DNA of 64,000 nt. It comes from KK5 sp034043675. Lineage in GTDB: Bacteria; Pseudomonadota; Gammaproteobacteria; Burkholderiales; Burkholderiaceae_C. Each line of letters opens with the position of its first letter. Position 1 is the first letter of the stretch. The stretch spans positions 248,001-312,000 of the forward strand of contig NZ_JAXCLA010000008.1 in the NCBI RefSeq assembly GCF_034043675.1, written 5' to 3'. The notes under the pieces were generated by a model. It saw nothing but the letters and a program-made list of their open reading frames with translations. It was not told the origin of the DNA and did no database searches. Shown piece by piece: positions 1 through 9,139 of this stretch. A program made the position numbers and the translations under genes.

Positions 1-2
1 CG

Positions 3-485
3 CCGCTGGAGCTAGTCCTGCGAGGAAGTCTGATGTATTGGTTCCTGCTGCTGGTTTTCCGCTTTGTGCTGCGCCGAGACGCGGGATCGCTGGGCGTGGC
101 GGACCTGCTGTTCGTCGTGATCATCGCTGACGCAGCGCAGAACAGCATGTCCGGCAGCTACGACACCGTGGCCGAGGGCCTGATACTGGTCGGCACACTG
201 ATCTTCTGGAACTATGCTCTCGACTGGGCCAGCTATCACTGGCCGCTTGCACACAAGCTGACGGAACCACCGCCGCTGCCGCTCATCAAGGCAGGTCGCA
301 TCATCGTCAGGAATCTGCGCAAGGAGTTCCTGACCCGAGAGGATCTCGAAGCGCAATTGCGCCAGGCGGGCATCGACGATGTCCTCCAGGTTCGCGCCGC
401 CTTCCTCGAAGGCGACGGGAAGCTGTCCGTGATGAGATACGACACGGCTGCAGCCACCAAACCGGACGACGCTCGATCGCATTAG
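3..485 (+). CDS. YetF/DUF421 family membrane protein, 5' end cut by the window
   Basis: The reading frame is open to the left edge of the window, so the gene starts outside it; the first methionine at position 33 is probably internal, since the residues before it (PLELVLRGSL) match the usual start of the membrane part of this family. One or two hydrophobic segments (YWFLLLVFRFVL, then ADLLFVVIIADAA and ILVGTLIFWNYALDW) are followed by the soluble domain with the typical PPPLPLIKAGRI and NLRKEFLTREDLEAQLR stretches. The family contains YetF and YcaP-type inner-membrane proteins of unknown role. Family assignment is secure, function unknown. It is convergent with the diguanylate cyclase downstream. 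Confidence 0.85.
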   Translation, partial: PLELVLRGSLMYWFLLLVFRFVLRRDAGSLGVADLLFVVIIADAAQNSMSGSYDTVAEGLILVGTLIFWNYALDWASYHWPLAHKLTEPPPLPLIKAGRIIVRNLRKEFLTREDLEAQLRQAGIDDVLQVRAAFLEGDGKLSVMRYDTAAATKPDDARSH

Positions 486-793
486 TCGCCATTCCATCAC
501 TTCACGCGAGTCGGGTTCTCGAACGGAGCCGACATTAGGCATTTAGATTGCTACACCGGTGCTCCGCCACGCCCACGTCGGGCCGGACCGGGCAGACCGA
601 ACCGATTCATCGGATGTTCTCTAAAAAGCACATCACCGCGTGAGCCCCACCATGAACGGTCCCTGCTCGAGCAGTAGTCCGTTGCGTCCGCGGCCCGCGG
701 CGGTGATAAACGCGGCGTTCGCGCAATTCTGCTGGAGGCGCACCAGCGTCGTGAACGCCATCATTTCACGATGGCACAATTTTCCGACCGAGC
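486..793. other. Gap between two convergent genes, no gene seen
   Basis: This stretch separates the DUF421 gene from the convergent diguanylate cyclase gene. Short open frames here lack a ribosome site and have unlikely composition. An inverted repeat (TTCCGACC, 7-nt loop, GGTCGGAA) at 782-804 spans the stop codon of the cyclase gene; it has no T-run after it on either strand, so it is only a possible 3'-end hairpin. Confidence 0.5.
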
Positions 794-2833
794 TCAGGTC
801 GGAACCAGGGATCTTGCTACACCTCGTCCGGCGGCCTTCGCGGCATAGCAGGCGCGGTCGGCAGCGTTGGTCCACGCTGCTGCATCAGCCATCGTCACGG
901 TCAATGCTGCCACCCCGGCGCTGGCACCGATCTTGAGAGATCGAGACTCCCACGGAACGTCGAGGCCGGAGATCTGGGCGCAGATCTTGTCGGCGATCTT
1001 GAGAGCCACATCGACGTCGCAGCGCTCGAGGAGGAGAGCGAACTCGTCGCCTCCGAGGCGCGCCGCAAGATCGCCCGGACGGATCACGCTCGCGAGCAAC
1101 CGAGCGACGGCCACGAGCACGGCGTCCCCAGCCGCATGGCCCTCGCGGTCATTGATCGGCTTGAACCGGTCGAGATCCAGATACACGATGGCTGCGGGAA
1201 GCGACCTGGGCAGGGTCTCGACGAGCCGCGTCACGCGGTGTTCAAACGTCTTCCTGTTGGCGAGGCTGGTGAGGCCATCGTGGGATGCTGCCCACTGGAG
1301 TTCCCGCTGCGCATCTCGTTGGGACGTAATGTCGCTGAGCGTCCAGATGGATCCCAGCGACAGGTCTAAGGCGTCCAGGGGATTGCATTTGAGCTGGCCC
1401 CAGAACTGCGTGCCATCCGCGCGACGCATCAACCATTCACCGCTGCGCCCGCCGATCGCCACGGATCCGTTCGACTGACGCTTCGGAGGAGATCCTCCAT
1501 CGAATATCCGGTCGATCGACCCGCCGAGAAGCGTCGATTTGTCATGCCCGAGTACAGCGCAGAAGCCTTTGCTCACCAGTTCGAACTTGTCGTCCAAGAC
1601 AAAAGCTATACCGATGGGCGCCGAATCTACAGCGGAGCTGAGCATCTTAAGCAGATGCGCCTTCTCGGCCTCGAGGCGCCGCTGCTCGATCGCGCCCTCC
1701 CTCAGCGCTGCAGAAAGTTCTCCCAGCTCTCCGGGGCAGTCCGGCCACCCGGCTCCGGGCGCAACCTCCCTGTCCGCCATGCGCGTGACGCGCCGCCGCA
1801 GTGCAGTCAATGGACTCAACAGCCACGACAGCAGCGCCAGGAGCATGGCGGACAGGATTGAAACGAGTGCCAGCGCCCAAGCGACTGCGTAGTGTTTTGC
1901 ATCACGCAGAGGTCGCAGAAGGTCCGATTCCGACGTCGCGCGCCATACCAGCCAATCGGCGCCCGGCACGCCGGCGGCTGTCACGATCTCTCCCGGTTGC
2001 GGCAGTTCGAGCCCGGAGGGCTCGAGAGAGCTTCCGTGGGCGAGCCATTGCTTGAATGCCTCGCTCAGTCTCGGCTCCTGCGCAACATTCTTCAGGACTT
2101 CCAGCCGGCCCGATGGTGCGAGTACCTTCCCACTTGAATCCGTGACCAGCACGAGGGTGTCGGCGTCGGCATCGCTCTTCTCCGTGACATCGTCCAGCAG
2201 CTCTCGACTTGAAAGCTTCAGGTTGCCGCACAGGATTGACATGATTTTCCCGTCGTCGTCGAACATCGGCACCGTGAGAATGATGATCCATTCGCCTGAC
2301 ACAAGACTACGTACCGGCTCCGAAATGATCGGACGTTCCTCGATCAGCGTCCGCTGGATATAGCTTCGCTTCGACAGGTCGACCGCGACGGGTCGCAGAC
2401 TGGCCTCGTCGATGAGCCAACGCATTTCGCCCAAGGGAGAGACCACGAATAGGCCGGAGAACAGACTGCGGAGGACCTGCTTGCTCTCCAGATAGCGGCT
2501 GTACTCCTCGTCGGTCCTGAGTCCCCTCAGCTCCAGCTGGTGCGCAGCGGTCTGAATCGCTCGCTGCAGATTCACCAAGCGGTGCGACAGGATGTCAGCG
2601 GTCCGCACCGTCTCGGCCAGCTCGCGTTGCCTTTGATTGCCCAGAAGATCCCGCTCAGCCCTGGAGGTGACCAGCGCGGTGATCGCGACGATCCCGAAAG
2701 ACAGGGCAGCAATACCTGCCATGGTCACTCGAAACTTGACTGACCTCACCTGGCGTTCCAGCCAGATGCGCCATTGCCTCGGTTCCGGCGTCTCGGACAC
2801 CGCATCAAATTCAGAGGGAACAGAGAGAGACAT
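794..2833 (-). CDS. Membrane-bound diguanylate cyclase (Cache sensor, PAS, GGDEF)
   Basis: This 679-residue protein should make cyclic di-GMP from two GTP at the inner membrane. An N-terminal membrane segment (about residues 37-58) leads into a periplasmic Cache-like sensor region (about 60-300), a second membrane segment (about 315-340) with a short HAMP-like linker, a PAS domain (about 395-510) and a C-terminal GGDEF domain. The catalytic GGDEF is intact at 594-598, and RPGD sits five residues before it, matching the RxxD inhibitory site, so product feedback is expected. No EAL domain is present, so it is a synthase only. The signal sensed cannot be told from the sequence. ATG start at 2833. 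Confidence 0.92.
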   Translation of the reverse strand: MSLSVPSEFDAVSETPEPRQWRIWLERQVRSVKFRVTMAGIAALSFGIVAITALVTSRAERDLLGNQRQRELAETVRTADILSHRLVNLQRAIQTAAHQLELRGLRTDEEYSRYLESKQVLRSLFSGLFVVSPLGEMRWLIDEASLRPVAVDLSKRSYIQRTLIEERPIISEPVRSLVSGEWIIILTVPMFDDDGKIMSILCGNLKLSSRELLDDVTEKSDADADTLVLVTDSSGKVLAPSGRLEVLKNVAQEPRLSEAFKQWLAHGSSLEPSGLELPQPGEIVTAAGVPGADWLVWRATSESDLLRPLRDAKHYAVAWALALVSILSAMLLALLSWLLSPLTALRRRVTRMADREVAPGAGWPDCPGELGELSAALREGAIEQRRLEAEKAHLLKMLSSAVDSAPIGIAFVLDDKFELVSKGFCAVLGHDKSTLLGGSIDRIFDGGSPPKRQSNGSVAIGGRSGEWLMRRADGTQFWGQLKCNPLDALDLSLGSIWTLSDITSQRDAQRELQWAASHDGLTSLANRKTFEHRVTRLVETLPRSLPAAIVYLDLDRFKPINDREGHAAGDAVLVAVARLLASVIRPGDLAARLGGDEFALLLERCDVDVALKIADKICAQISGLDVPWESRSLKIGASAGVAALTVTMADAAAWTNAADRACYAAKAAGRGVARSLVPT

Positions 2834-2838
2834 CCTGA

Positions 2839-3156
2839 CTACTGCCTGTCGGCCTGAGGCCGTGACGTGATCGCTGGAACCAGGCGCATCTGCTTGCGGC
2901 GCCTGCTTTCCTGCTGGGGCGGCCGGGGATCCTCGACGAACATGCCGCCTTCGATCGCACCGCCGACATCGATTGAAGAAACAAATGCAATAGGCGTCGC
3001 CTCAGGCACAAGTTTCCAGCTCTCACCGTTCAATTCGGCAGCGGCGTCCCGTCTCGCTCGCCGACACGGATCGGCAAGCCTGGGATCGCACGGTGCCTCT
3101 ACACATCGGCAGCGCCTCCCTGGGTACGCTGCGCTCCATATTCTGATAACCCGCAC
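2839..3156 (-). CDS. Possible small protein directly upstream of the cyclase
   Basis: An open frame ends five bases before the diguanylate cyclase start on the same strand. The middle part (ESWKLVPEATPIAFVSSIDV then GGAIEGGMFVEDPRPPQQ) has coding-like composition, but the first 40 residues are Arg/Cys-rich and look unreal. The only upstream start is GTG; a real start might be an internal TTG near 3030. I do not recognise a family. If real, it would be co-transcribed with the cyclase and might be a small partner of it. Confidence 0.3.
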   Translation of the reverse strand: MRVIRIWSAAYPGRRCRCVEAPCDPRLADPCRRARRDAAAELNGESWKLVPEATPIAFVSSIDVGGAIEGGMFVEDPRPPQQESRRRKQMRLVPAITSRPQADRQ

Positions 3157-3358
3157 TCACATTATTGGGGGGCGCCTGCAGGCCCACAATGCAAGCATTG
3201 CACGTTAAGCAGTGTTTCGCGTGTCCGACACCGCGTCCCCACGCTTGCGCTTGAACCGTCCCTGGCAACCACAGCCCATCTGTGAACGAATTCACAGACG
3301 CACGACAGGACAGTCTTGCGGCCCTCATCGGCAGAACCGCCGTTCCGGCGACGAGCGG
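3157..3358. other. Gap upstream of the small ORF, with a 14-bp palindrome
   Basis: No gene is seen here. A perfect short palindrome, CAATGC-AA-GCATTG, lies at 3186-3199, in the region that would hold the promoter of the diguanylate cyclase unit. It might be an operator, but there is only one copy and no recognisable regulator beside it. Confidence 0.3.
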
Positions 3359-4222
3359 CTAAGGTTGCCCGCGCCCCTGGTGCAGATACTGCGCCATCTC
3401 CCTGGCACTCCGCTCGCTCACACCCAGGTTCGGCATCGCGGTGTTGGGATCGATGGCTTGCGGATCGCGTATCCACCGCTCCAAGTTGACAGCGGTATTG
3501 GTCAGACGGCCCGCGATCAACTGTCGCCGGGCAAAGCCATCGAGGGATGGCCCAACACCGCTGTCCGGACCGGTGACGCCCGGGATCGCATGGCAGGCGG
3601 TGCATCCATGCTGGCGCAGCGCCAGCTCGCCGCGTGCGCGCACTCCCTGCGCCTTGTCGCTTCCGGCCGGCTCGACCGGTCCGCAGGCCGTAACAGCCTG
3701 CCCTGTCAGTTCGCGGTAGCCGGGCACCGACAGGCGAGGCAAGCGCTCTGAGACAAATGCCGTCACCGCAAGCAGCTGTTCCTCGCTGAGCCGGTATTCC
3801 CAGGCTGGCATGCCACTCATCTTGATGCCATGCCGCGTGACCCACATCAGTTCACCGGGACTCAGGCTGCGCGCGCTGTCCGTGAGCGAGCGGGGTACCG
3901 GCTGCAGGCCCAGTGCGAAGCTCGCGGGCGGCACGCCGGGCCCACCATGACAGGCCACGCAGTGAGCGCGAAAGCAGCTGGCGCCAATCTCCTGGAGTTG
4001 TGGATCGCGCAAAGCGGCCTCCGGAACCGCGGTGGCATCGCCACGTTGCTGCACCGAGCGATGCATCGCCACTTCCAGAAGCTCATAGACCGGACGCCAG
4101 TGCGGCTTGGTGGCAGATACGTCATAGGCCCCGGACATCACGAAGGCCCAACCGCCCAGGGCACCCAACACTCCCAGCACCGACAAGACCAGGATGAGCA
4201 GTAGGAGGAGCGGTCTTCCCAT
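3359..4222 (-). CDS. Membrane-anchored diheme cytochrome c
   Basis: The 287-residue protein begins with a single hydrophobic helix (PLLLLLILVLSVLGVLGALG) that should anchor it in the inner membrane with the rest in the periplasm. It carries two CxxCH heme c sites, CVACH (about residue 88) and CTACH (about residue 207), each in a cytochrome c domain with Met-containing distal loops (SGMPAWE, AMPNLG). The frame is open far upstream, but the ATG at 4222 is chosen because it places the hydrophobic helix at the N-terminus. The gene is divergent from the lipoprotein cytochrome and oxidase genes and probably supplies electrons to that oxidase. Confidence 0.82.
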   Translation of the reverse strand: MGRPLLLLLILVLSVLGVLGALGGWAFVMSGAYDVSATKPHWRPVYELLEVAMHRSVQQRGDATAVPEAALRDPQLQEIGASCFRAHCVACHGGPGVPPASFALGLQPVPRSLTDSARSLSPGELMWVTRHGIKMSGMPAWEYRLSEEQLLAVTAFVSERLPRLSVPGYRELTGQAVTACGPVEPAGSDKAQGVRARGELALRQHGCTACHAIPGVTGPDSGVGPSLDGFARRQLIAGRLTNTAVNLERWIRDPQAIDPNTAMPNLGVSERSAREMAQYLHQGRGQP

Positions 4223-4278
4223 TCCCAATGGCCGGCAAGCGTCATGCCCTCTCGGCACGGCGCTTGCCTTGCCGCCGC

Positions 4279-4665
4279 ATGACTGCCCTTCGCCCGACCA
4301 CCCTGCCCGTCCTGACCGGTCTTCTGCTGCTGCTGGCGGCGTGCGCGCCCCAGCAGGGTCGGTCTGACCTGACGACAGTCGCTGGCTCGGACCCGGAACG
4401 CGGCCGCCGTTTGATGGCCCGGTACCAGTGCGGTAGTTGCCACCGGGCCGGCGAGGTCTTCGCGGCGGGCGGCCAGCTCGGTCCTTCGTTGGACCGCTAC
4501 GGTCAGCGCAGCTACATCGCCGGCGAATTGCCCAACACCCCTGAGATGTTGCAGCGCTGGCTGCTCGACCCACCAGGCCTCCTGCCAGGCACCGCGATGC
4601 CTAGCTTGGGGATCACCGATGACGACGCCCGCGACATGGCTGGCTATCTCCTCTCTCTGCGCTGA
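4279..4665 (+). CDS. Cytochrome c lipoprotein
   Basis: A 128-residue monoheme cytochrome c. It begins with a lipoprotein signal peptide ending in a lipobox (LLAAC), so the mature protein should be lipid-anchored at the periplasmic face. The heme site is CGSCH with an AMPSLG distal Met loop. An earlier in-frame start at 4228 would add an Arg-rich leader in front of the signal peptide and is rejected. The product closely resembles the second domain of the divergent diheme cytochrome (same RSYIAGELPNTPEMLQRWL / RQLIAGRLTNTAVNLERWI layout), so the two may be duplicates. It is followed by the oxidase subunit II gene after 11 bases, so the genes should form one operon. Confidence 0.85.
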   Translation: MTALRPTTLPVLTGLLLLLAACAPQQGRSDLTTVAGSDPERGRRLMARYQCGSCHRAGEVFAAGGQLGPSLDRYGQRSYIAGELPNTPEMLQRWLLDPPGLLPGTAMPSLGITDDDARDMAGYLLSLR

Positions 4666-4676
4666 GCTGCCCGGCC

Positions 4677-5594
4677 ATGTCATCCGCCAGCATGGAGGCG
4701 CAGCAAATTGCCGAGCTCGGACGCGTGCTGTTCATTGGCAGTGCATTGCTTTTCGCACTGGCGATGCTTCTGCTGGCCTTGGCTGTGCGGCGCCCAGACC
4801 GCAAGACGGCCGTGCCGCCGGCGATCTGGATCTTCGGACTGGGCATGGCGCTGCCGGCACTGGTGCTGGCAGCCTTGATGATGTTTGCCGCCCAACGCTC
4901 GCGCGTGCTGGCCGCACCGCCACCCGCCGATGCATTGCTGGTGGGAGTGATGGGCAGGCTCTGGTGGTGGGACCTGCGGTACGAGTCTCCAGCCGGCGCG
5001 GTCCGCGGCGCCAATGAACTGAGGCTGCCGGCCGGTCGTGCGGTGCGCCTGACGCTGGCGTCGGAGGACGTCATCCATAGCTTCTGGGTCCCGCAGTTGG
5101 GCGGCAAGATGGACCTGGTACCCGGCCGCATCAATCACCTGACGATCACGGCATCGACACCAGGCGTCTACGCGGGTGCATGCGCCGAGTTCTGCGGCCA
5201 GCAGCACGCGCGTATGGCCTTGAAGGTGGTCGTGATGCCGGCCGCGGAATTCGACCGCTGGCTGGCGGCGCAGGCAATGCCTGCGGCCCTTCCAGTGGGC
5301 GACGCAGAGCGGCGAGGCCGGCAGGCATTCCGCGAGCAGGGCTGCGCCGCTTGCCATTCGGTGCGCGAGACCTTGTCGGGCACGCCGCAAGGTCCTGCCC
5401 TGGGTCCGGATCTCACGCACTTGGCCAGCCGCCTGCACCTCGGCGCCGGGTTGCTTGCCAACGAGCGCAGCGCGCTGCGCCGCTGGATTGGCGACGTGCA
5501 GGTCCTGAAGCCAGGCGCGCGCATGCCCTCCTACGCCCACCTTGACGCGTCGACCTTGGACGCGCTGTCCGCCTATCTCGCCGAGCTGCGATGA
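4677..5594 (+). CDS. coxB: Cytochrome c oxidase subunit II with fused cytochrome c domain (caa3 type)
   Basis: This 305-residue subunit takes electrons from cytochrome c into the terminal oxidase. Two N-terminal membrane helices (about residues 13-38 and 48-70) precede a periplasmic cupredoxin domain whose CuA ligands are all present: His134 (VIHSFW) and the block C169-A-E-F-C173 with His177 and Met180. A cytochrome c domain follows at the C-terminus, with CAACH at about 223-227 and a distal Met in RMPSYAH. This layout defines the caa3 subfamily. The stop codon overlaps the start of the subunit I gene (ATGA at 5591), which points to coupled translation. Confidence 0.93.
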   Translation: MSSASMEAQQIAELGRVLFIGSALLFALAMLLLALAVRRPDRKTAVPPAIWIFGLGMALPALVLAALMMFAAQRSRVLAAPPPADALLVGVMGRLWWWDLRYESPAGAVRGANELRLPAGRAVRLTLASEDVIHSFWVPQLGGKMDLVPGRINHLTITASTPGVYAGACAEFCGQQHARMALKVVVMPAAEFDRWLAAQAMPAALPVGDAERRGRQAFREQGCAACHSVRETLSGTPQGPALGPDLTHLASRLHLGAGLLANERSALRRWIGDVQVLKPGARMPSYAHLDASTLDALSAYLAELR

Positions 5595-8071
5595 CGACAC
5601 CCACACCGAACCCTCTACCTCGTCCACCCGGCGAGGAAGATGCGCTTATCCGCGCCTGGGCGGCGCCACGGGGCTGGCGTGCCGTCGGCGGCGTCAACAA
5701 CGTCTTCATCGGCAAGCTCTACATGGGCACGGCGCTGCTCTTCCTGCTGTTGGCTGGTGTGCTCGGGCTGCTGATCCGCGCGCAGCTCGCTGCACCTGGC
5801 ATGACACTGCTGGACTCGGAGACCTACAACCAGGTCTTCACGATGCACGGCACGGTGATGATGTTCCTGTTCGCCGTGCCCATGGTCGAGGCCGTGTCCG
5901 TCTACCTGCTGCCGAACATGCTCGGCGCCCGCGACCTGCCATTCCCGCGTCTGTCTGCCTATGCCTTCTGGGCCTATGCGGCCGGCGGCCTGGCCTTCTT
6001 CTGCACACTGTTCTTCGGCCTCGCCCCTGACGGCGGATGGTTCCTGTATCCGCCGCTGTCGGGCCGCGTGTACTCGCCCGGGCTCAATGCCGACTTCTGG
6101 CTGCTGGGCATCGGCTTCATCGAGATCTCAGCCATCGCGGGCGCCGTGGAGCTGATCATCGGCATCCTGATGACTCGTGCGCCCGGCATGAGTCTGGCTC
6201 GGATGCCCGTCTATGCCTGGTCGATGCTTATCGTCGGGCTGATGATCGTGTTTGCCTTTCCGGCCGTGATCGCGGGCACTGGGCTGCTGGAACTGGAGCG
6301 CGCTTTCGACTGGCCAATCTTCGACCCCACGCGCGGCGGCGATCCGCTGCTGTGGCAACACCTGTTCTGGTTCTTCGGCCATCCCGAGGTCTACGTGATC
6401 TTCTTGCCAGCGGCCGGACTGGTGTCGATGATGGTGCCGACGCTGGCGCGCATACCGCTGATCGGACGACGTGCCATCGTCGCCTCGCTGTCGGCGGTGG
6501 CGCTGCTGAGCTTCGCGCTATGGGCCCATCACATGTTCACCGCTGGTCTCGGCTCGCTCGAGATGAGTCTGGTGTCGGCGGCCAGCCTCGCTGTTGCGTT
6601 GCCAGGCTGCGTGCAAGTGTTTTGCTGGATCGGCACGCTGTGGCGTGGCACCGCGTCGACACGCGGAACGACGACGATGCTGTTCCTGCTTGGCTTCCTG
6701 TGCAGCTTCATCATCGGCGGGCTCACCGGCATCATGCTGGCCGTGCTCCCCTTCGACTGGCAGGCACATGACAGTCATTTCGTGGTTGCCCACCTTCACT
6801 ATGTGTTGATCGGCGGCGTGCTGTTTCCTATTTTTGCGGCCATCTACCACTGGCTGCCGCTGCTCAACGGTCACCGTCTCGATGAGCGCTGCGGTCGCTG
6901 GGTGTTCGGCCTGGTCTTCGCGGGCTTCAACCTGGCCTTCCTGCCGATGCACTGGACCGGCCTGCGCGGCATGCCGAGGCGTGTCTACACCTATGAAGCT
7001 GGCATCGGACTGGAGGTTCCGAACCTGCTGTCATCGGTCGGAGCCGCGGTCCTCGCTGGCGGCGTACTATTGCTGGCCTTCGATGTGCTGCGGACGCTGC
7101 GCCGACCTACACAGGCCCACTGCGATCCCTGGAGTGCGCCAACGCTGGAATGGGTGCCCGCCCAACTTCACGGCACTCGCAGCATCCCGCAGGTCTCCTC
7201 GCCAGATCCGCTGTGGCACCAGCCGGGCCTCGCACGCGAAATCGAGGCAGGCGAACACTGGCTACCCGGCACGATCACCGGCGGGCGAGAGACGCTGATC
7301 ACCAGCCCGCGCAAGGCCCGGCCGCTGCACCTGCTGGTATTGCCGGGCGACAGCCTGCTCCCACTTGTCGCCGGCCTGGGCACGGCCGGCTTCTTCCTGC
7401 TGCTGACGATCAAGTGGTCGATCACCGCTTGGGCTTGCGGGCTGGCGGCCGTGGGCGCGATCCTGGTCTGGCTCTGGCAGACCGACCGCTCGCCGCCCAG
7501 ACCCGACGCGACGGTCGCCGACGGTGTCGTCCTGCCGATCGGTGCAAGTCGCTGGTGGACCTCGCATTCGTGGCAGGGCACGTTGATCCTTATCGTCGTC
7601 GATCTGAGCATCCTCGCCTCACTGGCCTTCGCCCACATCCATCTGTCGATGCGCCTGGATGTCTGCCCGCCTGCCGGGGCGGCACTGCCGGCACCCACCG
7701 CCATGTTCATCGCTGCGGCGGCATTGCTGACCAGCACCGCGCTGCTGTGGTGGCCGCGCGCCCCCTGCGCGTCGTGTTCGCTGACGGCGGGGGCAGTCGC
7801 GCTTGCATCATTCGCCACCCTGATGAACGCCCACGTCGACGCTGGCCTGATGCCGGAAGCGCAGGCCTGGAGTGCGTCGCTCGCCGCACTGCTCGCCTAT
7901 CAGGGACTCCATGCGCTGCTGCAGGTGGTGATGTCGATCTATCTGGCGATGCGGACGATGGCCGGGCTCGTCACGTCGCGTCAGCGCGCAACACTCGACA
8001 ACATCCGGCTGCTCTGGCTCGGGTGTTGTGCTCAGGGCGTGGCGGTCATCGCCCTGCCCTACGCCCTGTGA
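5591..8071 (+). CDS. ctaD: Cytochrome c oxidase subunit I fused to a subunit III-like region
   Basis: The 826-residue protein is the heme-copper catalytic subunit that reduces oxygen to water and pumps protons. Ligands are intact: His86 (MHGTVMMF, low-spin heme), the CuB/Tyr motif GHPEVY with His264, Glu266 and Tyr268, the CuB pair His313-His314 (WAHHMF), and His401/His403 (HLHY) for the two hemes. GHPEVY marks it as an A1-type enzyme. After about residue 550 the chain continues into five or six more membrane helices (about 600-826) that resemble subunit III, so no separate subunit III gene is needed. The protein is much longer than a lone subunit I (about 530). Confidence 0.92.
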   Translation: MTTPTPNPLPRPPGEEDALIRAWAAPRGWRAVGGVNNVFIGKLYMGTALLFLLLAGVLGLLIRAQLAAPGMTLLDSETYNQVFTMHGTVMMFLFAVPMVEAVSVYLLPNMLGARDLPFPRLSAYAFWAYAAGGLAFFCTLFFGLAPDGGWFLYPPLSGRVYSPGLNADFWLLGIGFIEISAIAGAVELIIGILMTRAPGMSLARMPVYAWSMLIVGLMIVFAFPAVIAGTGLLELERAFDWPIFDPTRGGDPLLWQHLFWFFGHPEVYVIFLPAAGLVSMMVPTLARIPLIGRRAIVASLSAVALLSFALWAHHMFTAGLGSLEMSLVSAASLAVALPGCVQVFCWIGTLWRGTASTRGTTTMLFLLGFLCSFIIGGLTGIMLAVLPFDWQAHDSHFVVAHLHYVLIGGVLFPIFAAIYHWLPLLNGHRLDERCGRWVFGLVFAGFNLAFLPMHWTGLRGMPRRVYTYEAGIGLEVPNLLSSVGAAVLAGGVLLLAFDVLRTLRRPTQAHCDPWSAPTLEWVPAQLHGTRSIPQVSSPDPLWHQPGLAREIEAGEHWLPGTITGGRETLITSPRKARPLHLLVLPGDSLLPLVAGLGTAGFFLLLTIKWSITAWACGLAAVGAILVWLWQTDRSPPRPDATVADGVVLPIGASRWWTSHSWQGTLILIVVDLSILASLAFAHIHLSMRLDVCPPAGAALPAPTAMFIAAAALLTSTALLWWPRAPCASCSLTAGAVALASFATLMNAHVDAGLMPEAQAWSASLAALLAYQGLHALLQVVMSIYLAMRTMAGLVTSRQRATLDNIRLLWLGCCAQGVAVIALPYAL

Positions 8072-8100
8072 GCCGGCACGATGCTTGCCGACTGGTCGCC

Positions 8101-8418
8101 ATGGATGCGCCGCAAAAATCTGGCAAGCAGACCCTCGACGAGGCTTTTGATCAACTCGAGGCGCAGTTGCCCCAGCGTGCAGCGCGCGCTGTGCACTGGA
8201 CACGCGGCTCGCGGGCGCGCTGGGTGCGGCTTCCGCTGGGCATTCTTGCGATTTGCTTCGCGGTGTTCTGGTTCATGCCCATCGTCGGCCTGGAGTGGTT
8301 GCCCATCGGGCTATTGCTGATCGCGCTGGACGTGCCCTTCATGCAACGGCCGGTCGGACTTTTCATCCTCTGGCTGTTGGAGAAATGGAAGCGGCTGCGG
8401 GCCCGCTACGCGGGATAG
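8101..8418 (+). CDS. Small membrane protein, PGPGW-like
   Basis: A 105-residue protein with a charged N-terminal half and two close hydrophobic segments (LPLGILAICFAVFWFMPIVG and WLPIGLLLIALDVPF) followed by a basic, Trp-rich tail (FILWLLEKWKRLRARY). The pattern resembles small proteins with a PGPGW-type transmembrane domain; no enzymatic role is implied. It starts 30 bases after the oxidase gene and ends three bases before the MgtC-like gene, so it is probably the fourth gene of the oxidase operon. Start ATG at 8101 is the only good candidate. Confidence 0.7.
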   Translation: MDAPQKSGKQTLDEAFDQLEAQLPQRAARAVHWTRGSRARWVRLPLGILAICFAVFWFMPIVGLEWLPIGLLLIALDVPFMQRPVGLFILWLLEKWKRLRARYAG

Positions 8419-8421
8419 GCG

Positions 8422-8913
8422 ATGTGGCAGGAGGTCACCGCCGCGCTGGCCAGCGAATTCTCTGACTTGCCTGATGCCGATCAGGTGACGCGCGTGCTGA
8501 CGCGCCTCCTGCTGGCAGCCCTGCTTGGCGGTGTGCTCGGCTACGAACGTGAACGCCAAGGTAAAGCCGCGGGCCTGCGCACCCACATGCTGGTGGCCAT
8601 GGGGGCCGCGATGTTCGTTCTGGTACCACAACAAGGCGGCATGGCCCCGGCGGACATGAGCCGGGTGATCCAGGGCGTGATCACTGGCATCGGCTTCCTG
8701 GGCGCCGGAGCGATCATCAAGGCGACCTCGGAAGGCGAAGTGCAAGGACTGACGACCGCGGCCGGCATCTGGATGACGGCGGCCATTGGAGTCGCGTGCG
8801 GAATGGGGCGAGAGTCCACCGCGCTCCTGGGTACCCTTCTCACCGCCGTGATCCTTGGCTTGCTGCCGCGCCTGGTCTCATCGGAGCCGGATCGATCTCA
8901 AGGCCCATCATGA
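8422..8913 (+). CDS. MgtC/SapB family inner-membrane protein
   Basis: A 163-residue protein with four or five hydrophobic segments and the family's conserved parts: LGYERERQGKAAGLRTHMLV near residues 40-60, then GIGFLGAGAIIK and VQGLTTAAGIWMTAAIGVA. Members act in survival under low magnesium or acid stress, and in MgtC of pathogens inhibit the F-type ATP synthase; the role of this short form, which lacks the C-terminal ACT-like domain of true MgtC, is not known. It is the last gene of the respiratory block. Confidence 0.88.
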   Translation: MWQEVTAALASEFSDLPDADQVTRVLTRLLLAALLGGVLGYERERQGKAAGLRTHMLVAMGAAMFVLVPQQGGMAPADMSRVIQGVITGIGFLGAGAIIKATSEGEVQGLTTAAGIWMTAAIGVACGMGRESTALLGTLLTAVILGLLPRLVSSEPDRSQGPS

Positions 8914-9139
8914 CGCTTGCGGTGCGGAACGACGCCAGCCGGCGTCAAGGTAGAGCAGTTTCGATCAAGCTGGCGCGACCAGCCAAACCGCTCAACCGCC
9001 GCTCTGACGCAGTCGCTTTCGAGAAGCATGCGGCCCGCTCCTCCTTGCCATTCTTCCCAGCGCATGGCGTCGGCGCGAAGTAACGACAGCAACAAAGCTT
9101 CGGCCACCGGCAGACGCAGGAAGCTCTTTCCGCATCGTT

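Noticed and set aside
12..542. Long minus-strand frame opposite the DUF421 gene
   Set aside because: It is the mirror of the DUF421 coding frame and has no domain or ribosome site.
782..804. Hairpin over the stop of the diguanylate cyclase gene
   Set aside because: An eight-base stem without a T-run on either strand is too weak to call a terminator.
7150..8100. Front part of a 422-codon plus-strand frame ending at 8418
   Set aside because: Up to about 8100 it is a shadow of the subunit I/III gene; only the last 105 codons form a separate small membrane protein gene.
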